Source: Nitrospirillum pindoramense (lineage in GTDB: Bacteria > Pseudomonadota > Alphaproteobacteria > Azospirillales > Azospirillaceae). From it: 64,000 bases of DNA. The stretch lies in NCBI RefSeq assembly GCF_007827955.1, contig NZ_VITR01000013.1, forward strand, positions 62,001 to 126,000, read 5' to 3'. Below are positions 1 to 7,198 of this stretch, piece after piece; within the stretch, counting starts at the first letter, position 1, and each line of letters opens with the position of its first letter. Made by a program: the position numbers and the translations under genes. Under the pieces are notes generated by a model. That model made no database searches, was not told the origin of the DNA, and saw only the letters and a program-made list of their open reading frames with translations.

Positions 1-92
1 AGCGTCCCCCCGGCCGCCAGGTCCTTCGGTGTCATGCCGCCCCCGTCACCGGGATTGGGGTGGCGGGATGCCGCCACCGCGTCGTTCCCCAT
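1..92 (-). CDS. partial N-terminus of an unidentified protein
   Basis: An open frame starts at an ATG at 92 and runs off the left edge without a stop (about 30 codons, beginning MGNDAVAASRHPNP). An AAAGGGG sequence lies 7 nt upstream of the ATG on the same strand, which is a credible ribosome binding site and the main reason to call a gene. It would be divergent from the DUF3034 gene, leaving 93-275 as a shared promoter region in which I see no clear motif. Too little is visible to assign a function. Confidence 0.4.
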   Translation of the reverse strand, partial: MGNDAVAASRHPNPGDGGGMTPKDLAAGGT

Positions 93-275
93 CAGTCGGC
101 CCCTTTGCGATCCGTCACTTCCTTGCCCGCCCTCCGGGATGCCTTCGGCGCCAGCAGGGCTCGTTCCATCCCCTTTACGGCGCGCTGAGACTTTTGGATG
201 CGCACGCGCTGCATCCAATCAACCGGCACAGGCGTATGGGCAGGAAACCATCGCAACACCAGGGAGCCTGCTCCA

Positions 276-1151
276 ATGAAGTCTCAATTATTAATCGCCT
301 TGTTGGGGGGGCTGATGGCATGCAGCCTGCCAGCGGTGGCCGCGTCCGACATCGGTGCCGGCGGCAAGCTGACGGCAACGGGCGGTGTGACCCAGCTGGA
401 AGGGGCGGCCGGCGGCGGCCTGACGCCGTGGGCCCTCATCGGTGGCTACGACACCGGCGATCAGATCCGGCCCAACGCCTTCTACACGCGGGTGCAATCG
501 GGCAGCTACCACCTCAACGCCTATGGGGCCATGGTCGGATTGTATGACCGCGTGGAGTTGTCCTTCGCCCGTCAGTCCTTCGATACCGAGGACGTTGGCG
601 GCCTGTTGGGTCTGGGCAAGGGGTACACCTTCAACCAGAACATTGTCGGCGCCAAGGTCCGCGTGGCCGGCGATGCCATTCTGGATCAGGACAGCTGGCT
701 GCCGCAGATCGCCGTCGGTTTGCAGTACAAACATAATGACCGGGGCGCCGTTCTGCGGGCGATCGGCGCCCGCCACGACAGTGGTACGGACTTCTATATC
801 TCCGCCACCAAACTTTTCCTGGCTCAAAGCCTGTTGGTGGACGGCACGGTGCGGTTCACCAAGGCCAACCAGATCGGCATTCTCGGCTTCGGCGGCAAGG
901 ACGACGACTACCACGTCGAGCCCGAAGGCAGCGTCGCCTACCTCCTGTCCCGCAACTTCCTGGTGGGCGCCGAATACCGCAAGAAGCCCGATAACCTGGC
1001 CATCGCCCATGAGGACGATTGGTACGACCTGTTCGTCGCCTGGGTTCCCACCAAGAACGTCTCGCTGACCCTGGCCTTCGCGCCGTTGGGCAACATCGTC
1101 ATCCGTGACCATCAGAACGCGGCCTACCTGTCCCTTCAGGTCGGATTCTGA
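276..1151 (+). CDS. DUF3034 family outer-membrane-type exported protein
   Basis: A 291-residue protein with a Sec signal peptide (about residues 1-22, ending AVAA) followed by a glycine- and aromatic-rich body (GGLTPWALIGGY near the start) with alternating short beta-like segments, ending in an aromatic residue (LSLQVGF), as outer-membrane barrel proteins do. I recognise the DUF3034 pattern; its biochemical role is not known to me. The start at 276 is chosen because the signal peptide begins there; an upstream in-frame ATG at 198 would add 26 charged residues. It lies 28 bp upstream of the exported truncated haemoglobin gene, so the two are probably co-transcribed. From memory, DUF3034 proteins often neighbour group 1 truncated haemoglobins and small cupredoxins, as here. 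Confidence 0.75.
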   Translation: MKSQLLIALLGGLMACSLPAVAASDIGAGGKLTATGGVTQLEGAAGGGLTPWALIGGYDTGDQIRPNAFYTRVQSGSYHLNAYGAMVGLYDRVELSFARQSFDTEDVGGLLGLGKGYTFNQNIVGAKVRVAGDAILDQDSWLPQIAVGLQYKHNDRGAVLRAIGARHDSGTDFYISATKLFLAQSLLVDGTVRFTKANQIGILGFGGKDDDYHVEPEGSVAYLLSRNFLVGAEYRKKPDNLAIAHEDDWYDLFVAWVPTKNVSLTLAFAPLGNIVIRDHQNAAYLSLQVGF

Positions 1152-1179
1152 GCGCCATCACCCAAAAGGAAATGTTCCG

Positions 1180-1629
1180 ATGAGCCATCTCTCGCGCCTG
1201 GCCAAGCCCATGGCCACCGTTTGTCTCGCCCTGTCCCTCGCCACCTTCCTCACGGGCCCCGCGGCCAAGGCTGATGAGGCCACCTTCCAGGCGTTCGGCG
1301 GCAAGGCCGGCTTGCAAAGCCTCATGGAGGACTTCATGACCAACCTGCTGGCGGATCCCCGGACGCGGCCCTTCTTTGAGAAGGCCAATCAAACCCGCGT
1401 CAAGGCGCAATTGGTCGACCAATTTTGCCAGGCTCTCGGCGGTCCGTGCCAATACAAGGGTTTGGACATGAAGTCCGCCCACCAGGGCTTGCCCTCCATC
1501 ACGCGGGAGCATTTCAACGCCTTGGTGGAAGACCTGCAGGACGCCATGGACAAGCATAAGGTCCCGTTCAGCGCCCAGAACAAGCTGTTGGCGGAGCTGG
1601 CCCCCCTGCACCGGGATATTGAGCACTAA
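1180..1629 (+). CDS. exported group 1 truncated haemoglobin
   Basis: A 149-residue protein. Residues about 1-31 form a signal peptide (basic start, hydrophobic core, PAAKADE), so the haem protein is probably periplasmic, whereas most truncated haemoglobins are cytosolic. The rest fits the trHb1 pattern: an FGGKAGLQSLMEDF opening, LADPRTRPFF, then the proximal-histidine segment DMKSAHQGL and the following helix HFNALVEDLQDAM. Family roles include O2/NO binding and NO detoxification; the role here is inferred only. The sequence AAAAGGA sits 9 nt before the ATG. It follows the DUF3034 gene closely and precedes the FAS1 gene by about 100 bp. Confidence 0.85.
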   Translation: MSHLSRLAKPMATVCLALSLATFLTGPAAKADEATFQAFGGKAGLQSLMEDFMTNLLADPRTRPFFEKANQTRVKAQLVDQFCQALGGPCQYKGLDMKSAHQGLPSITREHFNALVEDLQDAMDKHKVPFSAQNKLLAELAPLHRDIEH

Positions 1630-1734
1630 GTCCGCCCCGCGCGGTCGAGACGCCGGCCACCCCATCCGTGTGGGGTGATTCCCGGCAGGCTTTCTCAGCA
1701 ATCCCGATTTTCTCAAGATTAGAATCAAGGAAAA

Positions 1735-2307
1735 ATGAAGATGAATAGATCCATGATCGCGGTGATGGCGATATCTTTACTTGCCACCATGCCAACCGTT
1801 GCCGCTCCCGCCTTCGCCCAGGAAAAAGCGGTCGAGGTTGGCGGTGCCCCGATGTACCCGTCCAGGACCATTATCCAGAACGCGGTCAATTCCAAGGACC
1901 ACACCACCCTGGTGACGGCGGTCAAGGCCGCCGGCCTCGTTGAAACCCTGGAAGGGGCCGGCCCATTCACCGTCTTTGCCCCAACCAACACGGCGTTCGA
2001 AAAGTTGCCGCGGGCGACAGTCGATGGCCTGTTGCAACCTGAGGCCAAGTCCACCTTGACCGGGCTGCTCACCTATCACGTGGTGTCCGGCAAGCTTTCC
2101 GCCGCGGACCTTATGGCCAAGGTGGCTGCCGGGCATGGCAAAGGGGTGTTGACCACTGTGCAGGGCGGTCAGTTGGTGGTCACCCAGAAGGGTAAGATGT
2201 TGATGTTGACCGATCAGCGGGGCGGCATGGCCACCATTTCCATCGCCGACGTGAACCAGTCCAACGGCGTCATCCACGTCATTGATGGCGTGCTGATGCC
2301 CGGCTGA
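1735..2307 (+). CDS. exported fasciclin (FAS1) domain protein
   Basis: A 190-residue protein with a signal peptide (about 1-29, ending AFAQ) and a single FAS1 domain. Both conserved FAS1 boxes are visible: H1 as GPFTVFAPTNTAF and H2 as NGVIHVIDGVLMP. FAS1 domains mediate adhesion or act as small secreted structural modules. The gene is convergent with an ECF sigma/anti-sigma pair. In mycobacteria, FAS1 proteins Mpt70/Mpt83 are controlled by SigK/RskA, so a similar regulatory link is plausible but not shown. AAGGAAAA precedes the ATG; a second ATG two codons later is equally possible. Confidence 0.9.
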   Translation: MKMNRSMIAVMAISLLATMPTVAAPAFAQEKAVEVGGAPMYPSRTIIQNAVNSKDHTTLVTAVKAAGLVETLEGAGPFTVFAPTNTAFEKLPRATVDGLLQPEAKSTLTGLLTYHVVSGKLSAADLMAKVAAGHGKGVLTTVQGGQLVVTQKGKMLMLTDQRGGMATISIADVNQSNGVIHVIDGVLMPG

Positions 2308-2367
2308 TCACGCGGCGCCCGCCGGCCCGGCCGGCCTCTCCTCCTCCGGCCGCGGGACGGCTTCCTT

Positions 2368-2391
2368 GCTGGGCGGCCTTGGCTGCCCAGC
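2368..2391. terminator. possible weak terminator hairpin between convergent genes
   Basis: Arms GCTGGGC (2368-2374) and GCCCAGC (2385-2391) can pair, followed by CTTTAT. It lies between the convergent FAS1 and anti-sigma genes. The T-tract is poor, so this is tentative. Confidence 0.3.
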
Positions 2392-2432
2392 CTTTATGCC
2401 AGACCAGACTTTATGCCGGTGTGGGAAACGGA

Positions 2433-2990
2433 TCAGCCGACGGACACCAGCAGCAGGCAGCCTTGCTGGCTGACGGCGGTGGCATGCCAGGTGGTGTGCC
2501 GGGCGACATGGAAATCACCCGCCTCCAGAAGCAGGTCGCCGAAACGCAAGTCACCTTCGATGACCAGGCATTCCTCATCGCCACCGGCATGGGCATGGGA
2601 CTGATAGGGCGCGCCCGGTTCCATGCGGATAAGCATGGTGCGGCGTCCGGTGCGCCCGTCCACGCGCAGCAGCTTGGATCGCACCCCAGGGGATAGGGGC
2701 AGCCAGACGCCATCTTGGTGACGCACGGTGTCGGTTCCCGGCGCGGCCGCCAGGTCCGCCGCTTCACGGTCGATGCGGGCGAGAATGGGGCCCAGCAAAC
2801 CGGCGGGCGGCGGCTCCGCCAAGGCCAAATCCAGCGCGCCCAGCTGTGCCTCGATCCGCGCCAGCTCCTGGTCCGTGTCGGGGGCCGCATCCGGGGCAGC
2901 GACCCGGTATTGGCGCGCCCGGCGGTCACCCCGCATCAGGCCTAACAGATAGTCGGCGATGTCGGCATCCGCGCTCTTCACGCCAAGCAC
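2433..2990 (-). CDS. anti-sigma factor: RskA-like N-terminus with ChrR-type cupin
   Basis: A 185-residue protein. Residues about 10-85 (DIADYLLGLMRGD ... AQLGALDLALAEPPPAGLLGPILARI) match the anti-sigma domain layout of RskA-type proteins (ADYxLGLL, then a PPP and an amphipathic helix). There is no HxxxCxxC zinc motif of the classic ChrR/ZAS type. The C-terminal half is a cupin with metal-ligand-like residues (SHAHAGGDEE, later DFHVARHTTWHA). It therefore looks like a soluble cupin sensor joined to an RskA-type sigma-binding domain. The start overlaps the upstream sigma gene by 13 bp, which implies translational coupling and a cognate pair. The sensed signal is unknown; ChrR cupins respond to singlet oxygen and hydroperoxides. 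Confidence 0.8.
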   Translation of the reverse strand: MLGVKSADADIADYLLGLMRGDRRARQYRVAAPDAAPDTDQELARIEAQLGALDLALAEPPPAGLLGPILARIDREAADLAAAPGTDTVRHQDGVWLPLSPGVRSKLLRVDGRTGRRTMLIRMEPGAPYQSHAHAGGDEECLVIEGDLRFGDLLLEAGDFHVARHTTWHATAVSQQGCLLLVSVG

Positions 2991-3541
2991 TCCTTCAGCT
3001 TCAGCACGGCGCGGCGGACCCAGCTCTTGACCGATCCCAAGGGCGCGCCGACGCGCTCGGCCAATTCTTCAAAGGTCAAGCCCTGAAGATACGTCAAAAG
3101 CACCAGCCGCCGCGACCGTTCCGTCAGCAACCCCAGGCAACGCCGCAGATCCAAGGCCAGTCCGGGATCCGGCTGATGGGCCAGCCTGACGTCAACCGCT
3201 GCCAGGACGGCATCGTCGTCCAGGGACATGGTGGCGCCGACGGGTTTATCCAAGAGCGACAGGACATGGTTTCGGGTAAGCACCACCATCCAAGCGAAGG
3301 CGCTGCCCCGCGTGGGATCGAACAGCGGCGCCTTTTGCCAGATGCGGACGAACACGTCCTGAAGCAAGTCGGCAGCCCGGTCGCGGTCCCGCGCCAGACG
3401 CAGGCAAACGCTGTAGAGGGTCGGTGCCGCCGCCCGGTAAAGCGCCTCGAACGCGCCACGGTCGCCCTTGGCCGTCGCCAAAAGAAGGGCCGTCACGGCG
3501 GAGGTCTCGTCGATCGCTTGGGCGTCGGAGGGCAGGGGCAT
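2978..3541 (-). CDS. ECF RNA polymerase sigma factor
   Basis: A 187-residue ECF sigma factor. Region 2 is seen as AFEALYRAAAPTLYSVCLR..RDRAADLLQDVFVRIWQ, followed by FDPTRGSAFAWMVVLTRN, which is typical of SigK/RpoE-like ECFs. Region 4 is LLTERSRRLVLLTYLQGLTFEELAERVG with the helix-turn-helix GSVKSWVRRAVLKLKECL. It is transcribed with the overlapping anti-sigma gene and divergently from the cupredoxin gene; the 200-bp intergenic region contains an AT-rich stretch near 3576-3590 that may be the promoter. Likely targets, by proximity only, are the FAS1 gene and the cupredoxin gene. Confidence 0.9.
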   Translation of the reverse strand: MPLPSDAQAIDETSAVTALLLATAKGDRGAFEALYRAAAPTLYSVCLRLARDRDRAADLLQDVFVRIWQKAPLFDPTRGSAFAWMVVLTRNHVLSLLDKPVGATMSLDDDAVLAAVDVRLAHQPDPGLALDLRRCLGLLTERSRRLVLLTYLQGLTFEELAERVGAPLGSVKSWVRRAVLKLKECLA

Positions 3542-3743
3542 GGGAGGGGGGTTCCAGCGAAGCAGAGGATCGCCAATGATAATATATCTTCCCGGTTAGG
3601 CAATGGCGTGCCGGGTCCGGCCGATGGATATCATTGTTCTGGTGCTCATTTCGGGACGCGATCGTGCATCCAAATCTTTCCGTCATCAGTAATGTGTCTA
3701 TGCGCCCTAATCACGGGTCGCGCATTTTGAACCAGGATGCATC

Positions 3744-4079
3744 ATGCAAAGTCACAAAGTCTTGTTGACGGCTATGGCCGCTGCCGTGTTTGTCGTGGAC
3801 TTCGCCCAGGCCGCCACCGTCGTGGTGATCGAGAAGGACCGCACCTTGGCTCCCGCCCATCTGCAAATCGCCCAAGGCGATACCGTCGTGTTTCGTAACG
3901 AGGACGGCATGCCGCACCGGTTGACCTTGCGCGCGGCTAGCCGGACCTGGAGCCTGGATACCCAACGCCAGGGGCAGGAAAGGACGCAGGACTTCACCGA
4001 GACCGGCCATATCGACGTGATGTGCGATTTCCATCCGCAAATGACCATGAGCATCGATGTCGCCAAAGGCCTCCCCTAA
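3744..4079 (+). CDS. small exported cupredoxin (plastocyanin-like)
   Basis: A 111-residue protein with a signal peptide (about 1-23, FAQA cleavage) and one cupredoxin domain. Type 1 copper ligands are visible: His in GMPHRLT and the C-terminal CDFHPQM loop supplying Cys, His and Met. Such proteins are often annotated as methylamine-utilisation-like and carry electrons in the periplasm. It is divergent from the ECF sigma gene. A GAACCAGGATGCATC stretch precedes the ATG, with AGGA about 8 nt upstream. Confidence 0.85.
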   Translation: MQSHKVLLTAMAAAVFVVDFAQAATVVVIEKDRTLAPAHLQIAQGDTVVFRNEDGMPHRLTLRAASRTWSLDTQRQGQERTQDFTETGHIDVMCDFHPQMTMSIDVAKGLP

Positions 4080-4238
4080 AGCACGCCAGGGGTATGGGCT
4101 CCACGCCACGCGCTCCGGGTCAGCTGGGCAATAAGCGGGGCCATTGCCATCCTATCGCGACGGTACAATGGGCCGGGGCGGCGGCGGCATGCTATTGATG
4201 CGCCGTCCGTTTTCGTCCTTTGGGGGGCCCCTGCCGCC

Positions 4239-4757
4239 ATGACCGCGCTGATCCTGTTCGTCGTCCTTGCCCTCGCCTACCGCTTCGCCCTGCTGGCGGT
4301 GTCCGTCCGGCATGAAAAGGCGCTGCGCGCCGATGGGGCGGTGGAGCATGGGGCGCGCAACACCCTGGCGCTGACCATCGCCCATATCGCCTTCCACCTG
4401 TCGGCGACGGTGGAGGGGCTGGTGCGGGGGGCGCCCATCGACGCGGTCAGCGGCTTCGGCTTCGCCATCTATTTGTTCGGCGCCGTCATGCTGCTGGTGG
4501 TGGTGCGGCTGCTGGGGCGGCTGTGGACGGTGAAGTTGTTGATCGCCACCGACCACCAGTTGGTGACCCACCCGCTGTTCCGATTGGTGCGGCACCCCAA
4601 TTACTTCCTGAACATCCTGCCGGAACTGGTGGGCTTCGCCCTGACGCTGCACGCCTATTACACCCTGGTCATCGGCTTGGCCGTCTACCTCGTCCCCCTG
4701 ACCCTCCGCATCCGGCAGGAGGAGCGGGCCATGCGCGAGACCTTCGCCGCCTACTGA
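4239..4757 (+). CDS. ICMT-family integral membrane methyltransferase
   Basis: A 172-residue membrane protein with about five hydrophobic segments. The C-terminal part carries the isoprenylcysteine carboxyl methyltransferase signature: TDHQLVTHPLFRLVRHPNYF, then hydrophobic segments and the terminal RIRQEERAMRETF, where the RHPxY and E-E residues belong to the SAM site. Bacterial members methylate undefined small-molecule or lipid substrates. The 5' neighbour ends 160 bp upstream; exoD follows after 109 bp. Confidence 0.8.
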   Translation: MTALILFVVLALAYRFALLAVSVRHEKALRADGAVEHGARNTLALTIAHIAFHLSATVEGLVRGAPIDAVSGFGFAIYLFGAVMLLVVVRLLGRLWTVKLLIATDHQLVTHPLFRLVRHPNYFLNILPELVGFALTLHAYYTLVIGLAVYLVPLTLRIRQEERAMRETFAAY

Positions 4758-4866
4758 TCCGGAAAAGTTGGCTGGGAAAAATCGCTGGACCGGAGGGCGG
4801 GGCGCCCCCACTTGAATGGCGGTCCCCTGTGGATGGGGGCATTAGGGACGGACGCAGAGGGACAGC

Positions 4867-5520
4867 ATGACCGCGGGTGAGGCCACTGACAGTCACGCTG
4901 CCGCCACCGACCCCCGGCCCGCCAAGGTGTCCGACATCCTGCAGGCCCTGGCGGCGGAGGAGGGGCGGGAGCGCGTGGCCATCGGCGACCTGCTGACGGC
5001 GCTCAGCGACCGGGCGGTGGGTGCCCTCATCTTCGTCTTCGCCCTGCCCAACGCCCTGCCCATGCCACCCGGCACTTCCTCCGTCCTGGGCCTGCCGCTG
5101 CTGTTCCTGACGGCGCAGCTGGCGCTGGGGCGGCGCCCCTGGCTGCCGCGCTTCATCGCCGACCGCTCGCTGGCGCGCAAGGACTTCGCCGCCATGATGG
5201 CCAAGGTGGCCCCCTGGCTGGCCAAGGCGGAGCGCATGTTGCGGCCGCGCCTGGGCGTGGTGGCACGCCCACCGGCGGAAAACGCCGTGGGCGCCCTGTG
5301 CTTCCTGCTGGCCCTGATCCTGTTCCTGCCCATCCCCCTGGGCAACATGCTGCCCGCCGTGGCCATCAGCGTCGTGGCCCTGGGCGTGCTGGAGCGTGAC
5401 GGGGTGTGGGTGCTGCTGGGCCTGGGCACCGGCATCGCCGCCGTGGCCGTGGTCTGGGGCGTGCTGCTGGCCCTGCTGAAAAGCGGGCTGTTCGTGCTGG
5501 AGCACGCGCTGGGGATGTGA
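4867..5520 (+). CDS. ExoD family exopolysaccharide synthesis membrane protein
   Basis: A 217-residue protein. The N-terminal cytoplasmic part (KVSDILQALAAEEGRERVAIGDLLTAL) leads into FVFALPNALPMPPGTSSVLGLPLLFL, the signature segment of ExoD, followed by GRRPWLPRF, a second membrane pair (LCFLLALILFLPIPLGNMLPA) and a final hairpin. ExoD is linked to exopolysaccharide production and alkali tolerance in rhizobia; the mechanism is unknown. AGAGGGA lies 5 nt before the ATG. Confidence 0.85.
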   Translation: MTAGEATDSHAAATDPRPAKVSDILQALAAEEGRERVAIGDLLTALSDRAVGALIFVFALPNALPMPPGTSSVLGLPLLFLTAQLALGRRPWLPRFIADRSLARKDFAAMMAKVAPWLAKAERMLRPRLGVVARPPAENAVGALCFLLALILFLPIPLGNMLPAVAISVVALGVLERDGVWVLLGLGTGIAAVAVVWGVLLALLKSGLFVLEHALGM

Positions 5521-5571
5521 GCCGGCGCCTCATACTAAGTAGCGATGATCCTGACCTATGGCCAGGCCCAT

Positions 5572-5642
5572 CGCCCTCAATCGCCGGCGCCGCCATCCGG
5601 CGGCTTGGCTTCCGCGCCTTATGGCGCGCGGCGGCAGTCGCC
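5572..5642 (+). repeat. three-stem interspersed repeat, copy B (short form)
   Basis: Three consecutive hairpins: GCCGCC/GGCGGC at 5589-5604 with loop ATCC, CGCGCC/GGCGCG around loop TTAT at about 5613-5628, and GGCGGC/GCCGCC around loop AGTC at about 5631-5646. The first matches stem 1 of the repeat family described at 11657 and 61949. The second and third are shorter versions of stems 2 and 3. It sits just after exoD and beside the oppositely oriented copy at 5706-5805. Confidence 0.7.
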
Positions 5643-5645
5643 GCC

Positions 5646-5688
5646 GATACCAAGGAGCGATGAATGGGAATTATCGCTCCTTGGTATC
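5646..5688. repeat. 16-bp perfect inverted repeat
   Basis: Arms GATACCAAGGAGCGAT (5646-5661) and its exact reverse complement (5673-5688) enclose an 11-nt loop. There is no T-tract on either side, so it is not a typical terminator. It lies between the two oppositely oriented repeat copies at the convergent exoD/unknown-gene junction. Confidence 0.8.
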
Positions 5689-5705
5689 ACTCAAGGTTCG
5701 CGGTA

Positions 5706-5805
5706 GCCCGTGACCGCGGGCGCCGGAGATTTCCGGGGAGCCAAAGGCGGACTGGAAATCGAGGTCAAGGCAAGGACGCGGATGCGTCCGCCCGCCGACT
5801 GAGGG
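5706..5805 (-). repeat. three-stem interspersed repeat, copy A
   Basis: Read on the minus strand: stem 1 GGACGC/GCGTCC with loop ATCC, stem 2 GATTTCC/GGAAATC with a 17-nt loop, stem 3 GCCCG/CGGGC around CGGTCA. Stem 1 differs from all other copies yet is fully paired. It lies 12 bp from the 3' end of the unknown gene at 5818. Confidence 0.8.
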
Positions 5806-5817
5806 ACGCTCTGAACC

Positions 5818-6900
5818 TCACGAGGTGCCGGCGGCGGACTTCTCGATGCGGTTGATGTGGTCCAGGCCGGGTAGGATTTCGGAGCGCACGAACTCCACCC
5901 GCTTCATGGGGCCGCCGCCGCCATGGGGGAAGCGCGCCTTCCACAGGGCCATCTTCACCGCCAGCCCGCACAGCACGCCGCCGATGGTGACATGGTGGGC
6001 CGAGATCTGCGCGCGGACGGAGCGGAAGCTGTCGGCGTTGATGTCGTGCCAGAAATCCTTGCTGCGCCGGTCGAACGCCTCGAACCGCCCGGTGATGGAG
6101 GTGGTGATGCCCGTCAGCATGCGCATGACGTCGCCGATCATCTTCATCATCAGGCGGTCGCGGGTGACCATCTCGCTCTTGGTCGCCTCATTCACCCAGC
6201 CCATGAAGCGCTGCACCTCCGGCACCAGGCCGTCCAGGCAGCTGCGGAAATAGGCCAGCGACAGGAAGACGTCGCCATATTCTTCCAGGAAGCTGGGAAT
6301 GTCCTGAAGCTGCACGTTCAGTTTCTGCGACAGCAGGGTCAGGTTGCGCAGCGCCTCTTCCCGGTCGGGGTTGGCCAGCAGCTCGAACAGGTCGGCGATG
6401 TCGTTGATGGGGCGCTGCTCCGACCCGTACACCTGCTGGATCAGGGGCAGGGTGAAGTCGCGCATGTAGGTGGTCAGTTCCAACCGCTTGCCCGCCGACA
6501 GGCGCAAGTAGGTCACATCCTCCACCGGGATGCCCAGGCGGCGCAGCTCGATGCGCAGGCTGTAGACGTCGTAGCTGTTCAGTTGCGTCAGCCGGTGGAT
6601 CTGCGCCATGTCCACGCGCATTTCCTTGGGATGCGACGGGTACATCGTCGCCAAATGTTCCGGGTTGATCTGGCCGCTGCCGGCCGACCGGTCCTGAAAC
6701 ACCTCCACCACCGTCTCCAGCCGCGCGTTCTTGATCAGCCGCGCCCGTTTCAGGCCGGGCGTCTGCACCGGGATCATGCCCAGGGGCAGGATGTGCAGGG
6801 CGTCGCGGTCGTCGTCCGCGAACAGCACCTCAGCCTCGGCGGCCACCGGCACATCACCGGGGGCGACCTCATCATCGGAAGGGGCGGGCGAGGAGGTCAA
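5818..6900 (-). CDS. conserved-looking protein of unknown function
   Basis: A 360-residue protein that I cannot assign to a family. It has an acidic, Pro/Ala-rich N-terminus (residues 1-35), no signal peptide and no transmembrane segment. The rest looks alpha-helical: RLIKNARLETVVEVFQD, a basic Leu-rich stretch (LNSYDVYSLRIELRRLGI), and AYFRSCLDGLVPEVQRFMGW followed by MVTRDRLMMKMIGDVMRMLTGI. Codon use and GC content match the neighbours. It is divergent from the sensor kinase gene across 298 bp (6901-7198) in which no clear motif is seen. A role with the kinase is possible from position only. Confidence 0.65.
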   Translation of the reverse strand: MTSSPAPSDDEVAPGDVPVAAEAEVLFADDDRDALHILPLGMIPVQTPGLKRARLIKNARLETVVEVFQDRSAGSGQINPEHLATMYPSHPKEMRVDMAQIHRLTQLNSYDVYSLRIELRRLGIPVEDVTYLRLSAGKRLELTTYMRDFTLPLIQQVYGSEQRPINDIADLFELLANPDREEALRNLTLLSQKLNVQLQDIPSFLEEYGDVFLSLAYFRSCLDGLVPEVQRFMGWVNEATKSEMVTRDRLMMKMIGDVMRMLTGITTSITGRFEAFDRRSKDFWHDINADSFRSVRAQISAHHVTIGGVLCGLAVKMALWKARFPHGGGGPMKRVEFVRSEILPGLDHINRIEKSAAGTS

Positions 6901-7198
6901 CGGCGGCGGGGTCCGGGGGCATGGGACAGGGGGTCGGGGCCGCGCGGCGGCGACCCCGACCCTGCGTCAGGTATAGACGATGGCCTGTGTGGTCAAGGGC
7001 GGTATTCGACGGGAGGGGGCGGCAGGGCGGCGGCCCCGTCGTCATGCCGGGGCGCGATGGCTGGCGGCGGACCCCACCCCCATGGACATTTGCGCCCCGC
7101 CGGCACGACGCCTACAGTTATGCACAGGCAGAGGGTGCGCGCCTTGGAATCACTTCGCCAATGAGATGCTTCGTGGGGATAACGGCCGGGTCTGGACC

